A stretch of DNA of 64,000 bases from Candidatus Peribacteria bacterium (GTDB lineage Bacteria > Patescibacteriota > Gracilibacteria > UBA1369 > LOWO2-01-FULL-3), in NCBI GenBank assembly GCA_943357285.1, contig CALRGJ010000007.1, positions 1 to 64,000 of the forward strand. The letters run 5' to 3'. The notes beneath the pieces were generated by a model. The model had not been told where the DNA came from. It ran no database searches and was given only the letters and a program-made list of their open reading frames with translations. How positions within the stretch are numbered: position 1 is the stretch's first letter; each line of letters starts with the position of its first letter. The position numbers were made by a program, and so were the translations under genes. Below are positions 32,901-41,800 of the stretch, in pieces.

Positions 32901-33280
32901 TCAGCCAAAACACGTGTTGCAAAATCAACAGGATCAGCCAAAAGATTTAATCGTTGAACAATTGAAGCATGGTAGCTATCAATTGAAGAAATTGTTTTTA
33001 AATCAAAAGTATCACGCATTTTCTGAAACAATTTCATGAAGAAATTTCCTCCATCATATGAGGCAATTATACCATTCTGACTCTTGCTCAAATCCTCATA
33101 AATTTTTAAAGTTTCCTTGAAAATCTGTTGCAACTTTAAAGGATCTTTTTTTGATTTATCATCAAGTGCAACAATTTTTGCATTTAATTTCTCATAAGCC
33201 TTTTTTCCGTTATCAATCGCATCAATTTTTTCTGAATGAGATTCAGGTGGTCTATTTTTATAAATCAATCTATTTTCCAT
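26984..33280 (-). CDS. Giant uncharacterised membrane-associated protein (2098 aa)
   Basis: Uninterrupted 6.3-kb ORF; several hydrophobic segments in the central and C-terminal parts. Confidence 0.88.
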   Translation of the reverse strand: MENRLIYKNRPPESHSEKIDAIDNGKKAYEKLNAKIVALDDKSKKDPLKLQQIFKETLKIYEDLSKSQNGIIASYDGGNFFMKLFQKMRDTFDLKTISSIDSYHASIVQRLNLLADPVDFATRVLADGSIKWDESAVRAFANDITIVADFYAFQDVNKSEEYAQYFLRAVSSQKYSLISGSEINDKEFQRWLNYNKDHYEIETSNNLVSNLPEGSKNRLGTILAELQSQGASLKSRSEFEDVLKKLGTNPENSSLVKEILMAGNLNTSGSVDKDDPLYYAPQGIYMALAWSFYKSLTTNINQDVALPAAKIVHDAHNDVYDNFPELRPSDVSQIIERSKLGDEASEDIIDGSNVTGEADKIAKEMSADTNSHLPDFKLGTNPSKELVSTAGNLFTAESDIQNLKVGIIESLNGNDQSGLDDQLNAKMDVLRKELKSLYGFDQITSLNPTIKDSIKKSINYYEAFAVALQNTLVLATSEKKIDESAALKEKDWATDFSELKHTYNVLRFCSYLPKEAVGKYKITLERARKLYLDRAVALGIPPVSTNSSSPFRLKDDDTFYREEANEYQYSPMIDVAESKDEANESFEIPEAMNRQLNRIEVIRSLATTILHTENLDDEDKSYADPIINDLNAVQSDMLNYYKHDSYDGVTPFKLDENLNSKTAFKNFLVGLKNLLTPSWSKKDFPVIKNVGYSEFERYVDKNGSVQDLRLFSSQIARDGNKFKGCYDSLMQVLQGGDNLSMETIKYAGVIVVKLEREYFKDYISSRILMAKLLQPHMAKSRDNLRNRNESLTRSGHEKAHQRASRDVRNYLGSGNNADKLIYGIRNSIKQNSPDIKDVDLDKLVGSTYSQFYDAMIEQQTEILYKTFLDHTALSSNYFEFFGHADKADQFIKADFMDSIDPNNDSWNWSDESLSAFKTIAKELAINGLAMLTGMLAGAAVARILRYGKLILNLDRFAVIARGLERGISFTKLGAEAFVFHDVVAGLRGEKTLNNLLEKGEYKKFAQLLGGEMAFFGIAHGVSWVNGFMKQGTVGRGLMKLAVTNPEMAEAVEKTIAAAAAKSPEEAVKALEIIMNRGVKLMGRKTYQKLPDEVSVLVKQGIGDVSQMRERYAKIIQKLPGQPNSPLKKVCEFLLQDLKFDVLSMILGSIAKNMIVPKDLETEMDLTSANTWMEMITMAAAFRGAFTVVKIGGKWVHKKINADTIEETLPALKTNEVELVKHIEGLKDSPAMRAKVEAKLTEIRAEIARIELELSAPRKLGDFLVPSKIARLMPRWLRQHFYNHYVDKQGNFLGSDGLRDVLLGMSKEMNFKEGVGLIRSSKRLLLSANQVLVVASKLTDIERVEFLEACAPKMTRLQTRYFMDTVGTMGIKDVPDSFKPKIDTTNNPTVLQRMRVSRWQDALMGPLQALALASALNGEPKFLDKPVERPGIVSTISAKEFNTMPELKDGSRFVVTEGAQAKEWSAEKAKNIFTKDANADQSAIIRDLEKANAPKDVVNNIKNSFDSLPDAVKPYVRIFANADTNNKTPYVVVDQEGFMSAARVEAEKMFSEFSEIGLVKASDHDAIMAQVVPGKVMQAGFPIIAILGMISGLFNVMKRPSSNAPGIVLALWYAAALGHTPIPGWAGDILDSIAGNVIPYPHNMGISWLLPLLMIWRSKKAWELSDKYGLTEKLGLPKDPNSESGKTGKGEKPKELDHKPGVQVDKDKLPGLLGKGNILADGYPGLEDVCADTSIDLATRNALKSKNAENQKSLSQLHEKLRDLFSTRLRFNTETEAQNILSNLVKWEYANLRIKELTDVLEIQTLDPKLKTKYEHELSALSQIRNDLKPEIAAIPESIAYVSEAGRVDMSNLAQSYIDVEMRAKGFNAKEIKPVKAAIGDIVNLLHRYPEIMADIESVRVMSQRLKALEPAYNKAKKLTETPLAPDSPLIEVKAFEDAETTVKLFEGLKQSHDREAGDVKGVKNKIKLSLSKALPSNPTARKLVLGAIAATLAASMYFGWKIINPEVPKPPKPPSESEKQKEKDDKDSEDESMRAIESIMDDEPAPTPEVEKEMKDSDYIDGETPPKAENEEATKENNSKPKVVKPTGNSKRDLLNKL

Positions 33281-33283
33281 AAA

Positions 33284-34369
33284 TTATAGTGAGTCAATTA
33301 AAGCTTTTCTACTCTTGGTTGAATTTTGCTGCACTCTTGTCTTATCAACAAAATCAAAACCAACTAAATCTCTTGGTGCTCCTAATGCCTTGAAATTTTT
33401 AGTACTAATCCCATTTTTTATTTCTTTAGCCTTAGTATCAATCTGATTCTTCAGTCCGATTCCTTTCAACTGAAGCGCTGGGGACAAACCATTGAATAAT
33501 TTTTGAGAATGATAATCTAATTTTTCCATTTCTTTCTCATATTTTTTGATCAAGATAGCGTATTTCTTTTCTCCATTATCCTTCATCCAATTATATAAAT
33601 CTCTTATACTTAATTTAACTTTTAATCCTGTATTAGGAAGAAAACGATCGCAGGGGATGCCGGAGGCTCTTGGATATTCTGTTGGCTGAATCTGTGGTTT
33701 ATCCCAATCAACGATATACGAAAGATATGCCTTCATTTGATCCCTAGCTTCTCGAAATTTAGCCAAATCAGAAACTAATTTTGCTCTACGTGGATCATTT
33801 GACAAAAGCGTGTTTCCCTTCAATGCAGCTTCTGTTCTAGATACATCTCTGTCTAGCTGAATAAACCTGTCTCCCAATTGTCTATTTCTATTATATATTT
33901 CTTTTCTCATTGATTCTACTCTTTGAAATTCGTTCAAGAATGGTTGATTGAAAGCAGTTAACTCCTTTATCTTAATTTCAAGAAAAGCCATTCTTCTATA
34001 TCCCTCAACTGCTGTATTCAATTTTGCATCACCAGTATCATTAGCTTTTGGAATGTAATTTGGACTACTTGAATTAGATAATTCAGAATATTCTTCTAGC
34101 TTTTCTGGAGAGCCAGGGTTTTCTACCCATTCAGTTATTTTTCTTACCCCGCTTTCACCCATTGAGAATCCCTTTTCTACTAAGTGTACAGCTTTACCGA
34201 CAATATCTGTGGAAAGAGTAACAAGCTTTGTAGCAGCATCCAATAATTCAACACCTGCTGCCTTTAATTTATCTCCTAAATCCTCAGGTCCATCAAAAAT
34301 AAACCTATTCTCTTTAATAGAGAAATCAGACTTGTGTAAACATTGTAAAACTGATTTTTTGTTTCGCAT
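33284..34369 (-). CDS. Uncharacterised helical protein (361 aa)
   Basis: Same strand, 3-nt gap to the giant gene; shares a helical module with its neighbours. Confidence 0.75.
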   Translation of the reverse strand: MRNKKSVLQCLHKSDFSIKENRFIFDGPEDLGDKLKAAGVELLDAATKLVTLSTDIVGKAVHLVEKGFSMGESGVRKITEWVENPGSPEKLEEYSELSNSSSPNYIPKANDTGDAKLNTAVEGYRRMAFLEIKIKELTAFNQPFLNEFQRVESMRKEIYNRNRQLGDRFIQLDRDVSRTEAALKGNTLLSNDPRRAKLVSDLAKFREARDQMKAYLSYIVDWDKPQIQPTEYPRASGIPCDRFLPNTGLKVKLSIRDLYNWMKDNGEKKYAILIKKYEKEMEKLDYHSQKLFNGLSPALQLKGIGLKNQIDTKAKEIKNGISTKNFKALGAPRDLVGFDFVDKTRVQQNSTKSRKALIDSL

Positions 34370-34381
34370 TTTTTATAATTA

Positions 34382-37300
34382 TTAACCAAATAACCACAAC
34401 TTAAAGTCGTCCCATTTTTCACTTACCCAACCAGGAACCGTAGTTCTCTCAAAGTAAGTATCAAAATTATTTTTATCAGTTATTGATTGCTCAAGTATTC
34501 TATAGATTCTGGCATTTATTAATTCCTCCTGGTAACCTCTAGTGACAGTTCTTGTTCCAGAAAGTTTATTCTCAATGTCTTGAATTTCGACAGCAAGACT
34601 TGTTGGAAGGAAAGTCGTGCCACTTTCATCTGGAAGACCAAATTCGGAATGAATTAAATCAGTATTGGTATCGTCACCCTTCGCATTATAGTGCAATTGA
34701 TATTGCAGCCTAAGCTGACTGAATGCACCGTCTTTCAAATTACCTTTGAATTTCGATTCTAGCTGATCAAGAGCATCCCTCATTCTGTTTTGGAAAGCTT
34801 CTTCTAATTTGGTTAATTTTTTTATTGGATCATTCTTCTCGACACCATCGGCTGTTAATAATTTTTTAAACAAAGCTCTCTGTGGAGATCCAGCAGGTAA
34901 ACTTAAAGGACAGCTATGTCTAGGCAATATAATTTTATCTTCAGGAACGTTATCATTGGATGGATCAGTGTCGGCTAATCTATTCAAATATTCATCAAAC
35001 TCCACAAAGTCTTTTTTGCTTGTAAGAACCTCTCTTGTATCCACAAATTGTTCAGCTGACGGCTTAGGAATCCAATCTTTGAAATTTGTAATAGCCCAGA
35101 AAGATCCAGGAGCAGGAATTGTCTCAACATTCAATAAATCTTGATTACGTTTCAAATTAATCTGACCAACAACATAATCAACATATTGAGAATGATTTTT
35201 ATACTTTTCTGCTTTTTCATATTCCTTGAAAGTAGTATTAACAAAGTCTTCAGTTATTGTAGTACTACCTGAAGCCGCAATGATTTCCGCACTAGTAGGA
35301 TTCTTTTTGCCAGAATCTACCAAAGTCTTTTTTGCTCTAGTCAAAATATCTACATTTGCCTTTTCCGTTGAGGATAAGCTCAAATTCAAATTTGCTCCAT
35401 CCATACTTGGATCATCTACAGCCGATGTATAGTAAGAAAATACTTTTACTAAGTCCGCAGCTTTTACAGCATTTCCTTTTCTCAAATCATCCATGCCATA
35501 ATGAGCATATGTTTGGTCAACAAATTGTCTGTACCATGACTTATAATCATTGCTCTGAATTCCAATTTCACTGATTTTACCGAACACTCCTGATTTAAAA
35601 TCATCACCCGTATAATGATCTCCATCTGCACGTTTCTGAGTGATCTGAGCACTGAATATATCTCTCTGTTGTTCTAGATCTTTTAGAGCCGGAGTATAAA
35701 TAGTATTAATTTTATCTGCTACTTCTCCCAAATTAGTTGTAGATTCAATAGATCCAACCAACTTTGAAATAACCAAAGCTTTCTGAGTTTCAATTAATCC
35801 TAATGTGTAATTTTTAGGAATAGAACCAGTAAATCCTTTCAATCCCAATCCACGAGTAGGATCTGCTAATGTAGCCTTCGTGAACCACTCAGGAATATTT
35901 TGGAATAAATTGAAGAAATATGACTCTGGTGCATTTTCTATTAATTTTTTCCATGAATCAGTAACATTAACCATCTCCTGATTATCTTTCATGACATCAC
36001 CCAATTCCTCTGCAAATCCACTTCCACCTTTTAACAGTGATTGTTCTTGAGAAGAAGGCTCAAAGCTAAATTGCTTAGAGTCCTTGTCATATTTTATAAC
36101 CGCTTCAATACCTTTTTTACCAATTTTTACTTTAAATAATCCGTCTTCTGGAGTTCCTTCGTCAATTTTTAATTTTCCAGCAGTAGCAAAATATCCAAGG
36201 GCCTTAAATTCTCTTTGCTCAATTAATCTTCCCAATACATTTCTCTCAACATATTTCTCAGCAGAAGTTTCTCCATCCAAAATCAACATCTGACCTAATT
36301 CATCAGGCTTCACAATCGTCGATGCATTTTCCTTTTCAGTAACACCCAAATCCGCTGCACCTTTAAACTTAGTAGTTGCCTTCCATTCACCTGATTCATA
36401 GGTCAAGCCACCGATATTTTTATTTTTCTCCTGCAATTTCTTCAATAATTCTCCCATCCTATCCTCAACTTTCTTCACTGCTTCCTCAGCACCTCTCTTT
36501 CCACCCTCAAGTGGAATAAATTTAAATTTAGTACCAGGTGTAGCATTGTATCCAAGCTTGTCATTGTAATCGCTCTGTAAATAAATTCTGTAACCTTCCT
36601 TCACGGCAACAACCACGATAGGGAAGCCTTTCAAATGTCCGGCAATATGGCCACTTCCAGGTTTCAACTCAGTAGTGTTATCTAAGGTAAATCCATTGTT
36701 TTCCAAAACTTTATCAGTTCCAGCCAACATTTTATCTTTAATTTCTTGTGGTTTTTTGCCTGACAAGAATCCGGAACCAACACTTTCTGGAGCGTACTGT
36801 CTAGCAGCCTCCAAAAGTTTCCAAACTCTCAAGTCACTTCTTCCTGGATCTGTCAGCATCATCTCGTAAGTAAGTCCTGTATATTTTGGATGATCCTTAA
36901 ACAAAGTCTTTTCATAAACCACAGGCAACGCCAACGCCAATTTATACAACTGGTGTCCAACGCGCGCGTATTCTCTTTCAACAGCATCTCCAGGCTTATT
37001 AATATCCTGATCTTTTTTAAAAGGCCAAGCATTTTTTAGATCCGGGAATAAATCCGGAAATTCTCTAGGATGAATAAATTTATCAACTCCACTTGTCTTT
37101 GAGCTCTTTAAAAAGCTATCAAGATCAGTAAGTTTTTGTTCAGACATTTTAAGTACAATTCCGTAATCCAAATCAGCAGTTTCCTTAGCAACGGCACTCT
37201 GACTCAAAATATTTTGCATAGACTCCATTGGAGTTCCTTTTACTTCAGAATTCATATCTTTAAATCCAGCCATCTTTAATACATCGTAACCGGCATTTTT

Positions 37301-38380
37301 CAAAAGTTTATCAGCCCCATAAATTGCGGCACCCCACATTGCCCAAGTCTTAATATCAAATCCGCCACCACCGCCATGAGCACCGTGAGCATCACCATGT
37401 CCACCGCCACCAAAAAGTTTGGCACCAACAGTTTTCCATAATGCATATGCACCAACGGCATAAATACCAAGTGTTGAATAATCTCTATCTCTTGCGGCTT
37501 TTTGTAAAACTGAAATATTACTCTTAACAAAATCCACAGCTGTAGTTCCAATAGGATCCACTCCTTGTTTTGATTGAGTTTCGCGAGTATTTCTCGCGCC
37601 TGTATCTTGAACCATCGCTCTTGCTCTTACCTGAGTCAATGACTCGAAAGCTTTTAAATATGCTTCACCACCCAAGAAGTTTCCTTTAGCAGCTAAGCCA
37701 GAAATGTCTGCTTTGCTTTTGTCAGAAAGAGAATCTTTAAATGCTACAATATATTCACCATTATTTTCTGCAAAATATGGATTACTTTTATCGGCAGCTC
37801 CATAAAGAACGGCAAACATTGTACCATAATATTCAGCATCCTTCGGGTAATTCATAATACCTAGATTCACAAAATCTTTTTTGATTTTATCCAATCCTTC
37901 AGTAGTAGAGTGATCCCATGTTTGAGCATTGATTTTTGAAGTATCAATTCTCAACCAATCAAGTTTATTAGTCTGCTCAGTTGCATCCTTTTCCAAGAAT
38001 TCTTTAACCGGCAATTTTACTTCGATTGATTCTTTAAATTTTTTCTTAGCTTCCTCATCTTTTGCTTTCTGTTTACGTTGTTCTTCAGTATCAACTTCTA
38101 TACCACGTCTAGGAAGTCTTTCAGCTTTTCTCAATTGTTCACGTCTTCTTTCGCTTACATTTTTCACGCTGCCCATTTTTGTTTCTACTTTTGCTTTCCC
38201 AATCTTTTCTCCAACTTCTATTTTCTCTGCATCGTCTGGTTTTCCATCTTTATCGTCTTCGTCAGTATCATCTGTTCTTGTCTCATCCTCAGCGCCTCTT
38301 GGCGCAGTCTTATAAACAAATCTCGCTTCATGAAAGAGCGAATTTAAAACCCTAAATGTGTGCAATATTTTCTTTTCCAT
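34382..38380 (-). CDS. Giant uncharacterised protein (1332 aa) with Gly/His-rich linker between two hydrophobic segments
   Basis: Uninterrupted 4-kb ORF; 'LFGGGGHGDAHGAHGGGGGFDIKTWAMWGAAIYG'. Confidence 0.87.
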   Translation of the reverse strand: MEKKILHTFRVLNSLFHEARFVYKTAPRGAEDETRTDDTDEDDKDGKPDDAEKIEVGEKIGKAKVETKMGSVKNVSERRREQLRKAERLPRRGIEVDTEEQRKQKAKDEEAKKKFKESIEVKLPVKEFLEKDATEQTNKLDWLRIDTSKINAQTWDHSTTEGLDKIKKDFVNLGIMNYPKDAEYYGTMFAVLYGAADKSNPYFAENNGEYIVAFKDSLSDKSKADISGLAAKGNFLGGEAYLKAFESLTQVRARAMVQDTGARNTRETQSKQGVDPIGTTAVDFVKSNISVLQKAARDRDYSTLGIYAVGAYALWKTVGAKLFGGGGHGDAHGAHGGGGGFDIKTWAMWGAAIYGADKLLKNAGYDVLKMAGFKDMNSEVKGTPMESMQNILSQSAVAKETADLDYGIVLKMSEQKLTDLDSFLKSSKTSGVDKFIHPREFPDLFPDLKNAWPFKKDQDINKPGDAVEREYARVGHQLYKLALALPVVYEKTLFKDHPKYTGLTYEMMLTDPGRSDLRVWKLLEAARQYAPESVGSGFLSGKKPQEIKDKMLAGTDKVLENNGFTLDNTTELKPGSGHIAGHLKGFPIVVVAVKEGYRIYLQSDYNDKLGYNATPGTKFKFIPLEGGKRGAEEAVKKVEDRMGELLKKLQEKNKNIGGLTYESGEWKATTKFKGAADLGVTEKENASTIVKPDELGQMLILDGETSAEKYVERNVLGRLIEQREFKALGYFATAGKLKIDEGTPEDGLFKVKIGKKGIEAVIKYDKDSKQFSFEPSSQEQSLLKGGSGFAEELGDVMKDNQEMVNVTDSWKKLIENAPESYFFNLFQNIPEWFTKATLADPTRGLGLKGFTGSIPKNYTLGLIETQKALVISKLVGSIESTTNLGEVADKINTIYTPALKDLEQQRDIFSAQITQKRADGDHYTGDDFKSGVFGKISEIGIQSNDYKSWYRQFVDQTYAHYGMDDLRKGNAVKAADLVKVFSYYTSAVDDPSMDGANLNLSLSSTEKANVDILTRAKKTLVDSGKKNPTSAEIIAASGSTTITEDFVNTTFKEYEKAEKYKNHSQYVDYVVGQINLKRNQDLLNVETIPAPGSFWAITNFKDWIPKPSAEQFVDTREVLTSKKDFVEFDEYLNRLADTDPSNDNVPEDKIILPRHSCPLSLPAGSPQRALFKKLLTADGVEKNDPIKKLTKLEEAFQNRMRDALDQLESKFKGNLKDGAFSQLRLQYQLHYNAKGDDTNTDLIHSEFGLPDESGTTFLPTSLAVEIQDIENKLSGTRTVTRGYQEELINARIYRILEQSITDKNNFDTYFERTTVPGWVSEKWDDFKLWLFG

Positions 38381-38409
38381 TTGTACAATTTTTATTTTTG
38401 TATCAAGTC

Positions 38410-38450
38410 ATTATACCAAAAAACGCCCCCTTTTACAATCCTGGGGGGTC
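38410..38450 (-). promoter_or_regulatory. Overlapping terminator/promoter between the 124-aa and 1332-aa genes
   Basis: RC CCCCCC-AGGATTGTAAAA-GGGGG-CG-TTTTTT then TATAAT; TTGTAA-N17-TATAAT. Confidence 0.6.
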
Positions 38451-38486
38451 ATATACTTACACACATTCAGTTGACAGAAATTCAGT

Positions 38487-38861
38487 CTATGATGCTTGAA
38501 TTTCGTTGAATTTCTTAATAAAATTTTGGAAAAACACCGTCATTCCGGCATAAATTTTTTCCATCAAATTTGGATACATCATCGCAAATTCAATCAAAGT
38601 ATCTTCATGCTTCATCCATGGCATTGTTACAGCCGTCTGATTTATGAATTCACGCAAACGCTTCGCCATTTCGTCATCAAGATTATTCCAAATACTGAAA
38701 ATTAGGTGATCTTTAGTTTGACGCTTCAGCATGCCCATTACTAGGGCTTTATACACCTCATCGCGAGGGTCAATATTCAGCTGCGCAACAACAGCTTCGT
38801 ACAAACTATCAGCATCCTGAAATATTTTTGCAGCGTCTTGTTGTGATTGATTATTATTCAT
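38487..38861 (-). CDS. Hypothetical protein (124 aa)
   Basis: Complete ORF in the same-strand series. Confidence 0.65.
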   Translation of the reverse strand: MNNNQSQQDAAKIFQDADSLYEAVVAQLNIDPRDEVYKALVMGMLKRQTKDHLIFSIWNNLDDEMAKRLREFINQTAVTMPWMKHEDTLIEFAMMYPNLMEKIYAGMTVFFQNFIKKFNEIQAS

Positions 38862-38875
38862 TTGAATTTTTAGTA

Positions 38876-41800
38876 TTATGCAGCTTTCTTGTGATCATCA
38901 TGTTTAGCATGATCATCTACTTTCGCGGCATGCGCATCTGGCTTAGCATGGTCGTCCTTTTTCTCACCATGCGCATCATGTGCACCATGAGCAGCATCAT
39001 GAGGCTTAGCATGATCATCTTTCTTTTCTTCATGACCTACTTTTACTTCAGCTCCATGTGGAGCATCGATCTTAATTCCAAGTGCCGTAGCGACCATATC
39101 AATTTGCTTCTTGTATTTAGCCAAATCAACAAATGGAGAATCCGGAACTTCAATCGCTTCTAAATCAGATTTAGGTTCATGAATTTTCATTAACTCTGCA
39201 CGTTCATCAGCTTTTTTCTTATTTCTATCTGCGTACCTAGTATCTGCATATTTTACTTTGCCCCATTCGCCACTCACAGTACCTGTCACCGTTTCTGCTG
39301 TACCTTTCGCTACGCCGCTAGCTTTTTCTTTCGCATAGCCCATGATTCTTGCAGTGTCATTTTTCACTGAATCTCTAAGCCCTGGCAATGGAGTCCATTT
39401 ATTAGCTCTGAATAAGTTAATGAAACCAACTAATGGTTTCGCAGCTAAAAGTAGGGGATACTTTGCCGCTCTCACAGGTAGTAGGGCAGTTTGGAAACCA
39501 AGAGCCGTTCCGAGCTTAGTCGCGCCCCAGACGCCTTTACCAGCGATCTTGAGCGGTGCGAATACACCAGCCGCAAGAGCCTTTTTGCCTACGAATGAAC
39601 CGGCATCATGTAATTTATCTTTTAACCATTGAGCATATGGCGAATTCCAATATTTGGCACCAGCACTGTCTGCAGAAAATTCTACGTCTACTTCGGCTTC
39701 TTTTGCCTCTTTAATTAAAGATTCCAATTTATGATCATATATTTCAGAACTAAATTTTCCAGATCTAAATTGATCATTCAGATCTTCATATTTCATGTCT
39801 AAAACCTTCTTTTTGTTTTCTTTCGCTTTCCCTCCTTTAGTTTCCACTATTGAAAAATGCGCTTTCATTATTGGCTTAATTTTTTCCATCTGAGCCTTGA
39901 ATGCATCATCTACGACTTTGCTGATTCCAGCTTTATCCATGTGCGCATCCACTCCCATTTGTTTAGCCAAAAGTGTTTTTAATTTTTTCTCGAGCTTCAC
40001 AGATTGAATAGACTTAACGTCTCCATCAAAATCTTGGAACGCCACTAATACAAAGAAAGCATTTTTATAGTTTAATTTACCGAATGTGAAAAGTTTTTCT
40101 ATACTTTCCCAATCCTTCAAGTCATCAGGCTTGATGCCTTTTAACGGCTGAACAACTTTATCTCCTTCTTTATATTTAAAGTTTAGGAGTCTCTTTCTTA
40201 CATTTGCAAATTTCGCCGTTTCCATCGCCTCAGCAGTTCCACGTTGCGCCAACTCCGCATATCCTTCATCCGTCTGCAAAGTCGCCACATCCTCCGCAAG
40301 AATCATCGTCACAAGCTTATTGTGATCCATAGGGGACATGTCTGGGAATTGCTCACCAACTAGAGCTCCAATAATACGTTTAGCAGCATCAGCATCAGTG
40401 AAGTTTTTTTCTTTCTCTGACTTGGCTGTTTCTTTGTCCAATTCTTTCTTTGCATCTTTTGTCGCTTTTGATTTTTCAGCAGAAGCAGCATCGAAGTCCG
40501 CTAGCAAGCTTTGGACCCTATCACTATCTCCAAACAGGCCATGAAATTCTCCATATAAATTGATCAGGTCTTGAGGATCAAAATTGCCATTATCCAAATT
40601 GATTTTCTGTAACTTTGAAGAAATTGAAGCTGCAATACCATGATGACCGCCATGTTCTGCATTAGCATGATGAGCACCACCAATATGCTTACCAATATCA
40701 ATATCCAAATGCTCAGCCTTTACAGACTTTATAACTAATTTTGTTAATTCATCTTTAAATTCCTTTGCTTTTGAAGCAATTAAAGTTAAACGTTTATGTT
40801 CGTCTTTTAGTGCACCAAGGTCTTCAGCTTTTTTTTCATTCTCGTTCTCCATTATTTCCCTTTCTTTCTCGCGAACAAAATCATCCTTTTTAAGCTTACC
40901 CATTTCATTCAACGCCCTTTCTATCGAATCGCTAGATCTAATGGATGTTTTTTTAAGAGAAATTTGTTCATCTAAATAGGCAATTCTAGCATTTAATCCC
41001 AAACCTGATTTTTCCTTTTGCTTTAGTAATGAGGCCTTCTCTTCTTTTAATTTTTCCAGTTTCTTTGGATCAGATTCCTTCCCAATTTCCTTCTCCTTTG
41101 CATCAAGGCTATTTTGAAGTGATTTCGCCCCCTTATCCTTCTCTGCCTTCCAGTCTCCAATTGCCACCGCCAACTGGCTTCCACCCTCCACTACATTGGT
41201 GAAACTATCATGACTCGAAAAATATTTATAAACATCCTGTAGTTCGTGTTCTTTATGCTCAGCTTCATGATGCAATCTTTCTAAACGCTTCATTTCAGCT
41301 CCACTTTTCTTTTTAGGGAACGCAGCGTTGATAATCCAACTTTCAAAAGTAACCATTTTTGCTGCTTCAAGCTCATTTTTTGCTTTTACCTCTTCTTCTT
41401 TTACCTTTTCAAGATTTGATTTTGGCTGCTGTAGTATTTTTTCAAACTCTTTGACGAAAACATCAAATCCAGCAGTGATAAATTCAAGCAATTCTCTATC
41501 GTTTTTTGAACCCTTAAATTTAGCCAAAAAATCTTTGCATAGTTTTTTTGACTTGGCTTTATTTTCATCATTGCTCGCATCTATTTCGCTAAAACTATCG
41601 TTAAGGTGAGACACCTTCTCCTCAATCTCACTGGCTAGCTGCATTCTATCTGTTGATATGCCACCAACCTCTTCAACTGTTGCCTCCAATTTTGTTAAAA
41701 AATCTCCAAGTTTATCACTGTAAAATTCTTCAAGAGCATCAGCATCTCCATGCAAGTTTCTATAAGATTCCAAATGCACCTTACACAAATTTCTTACGTT

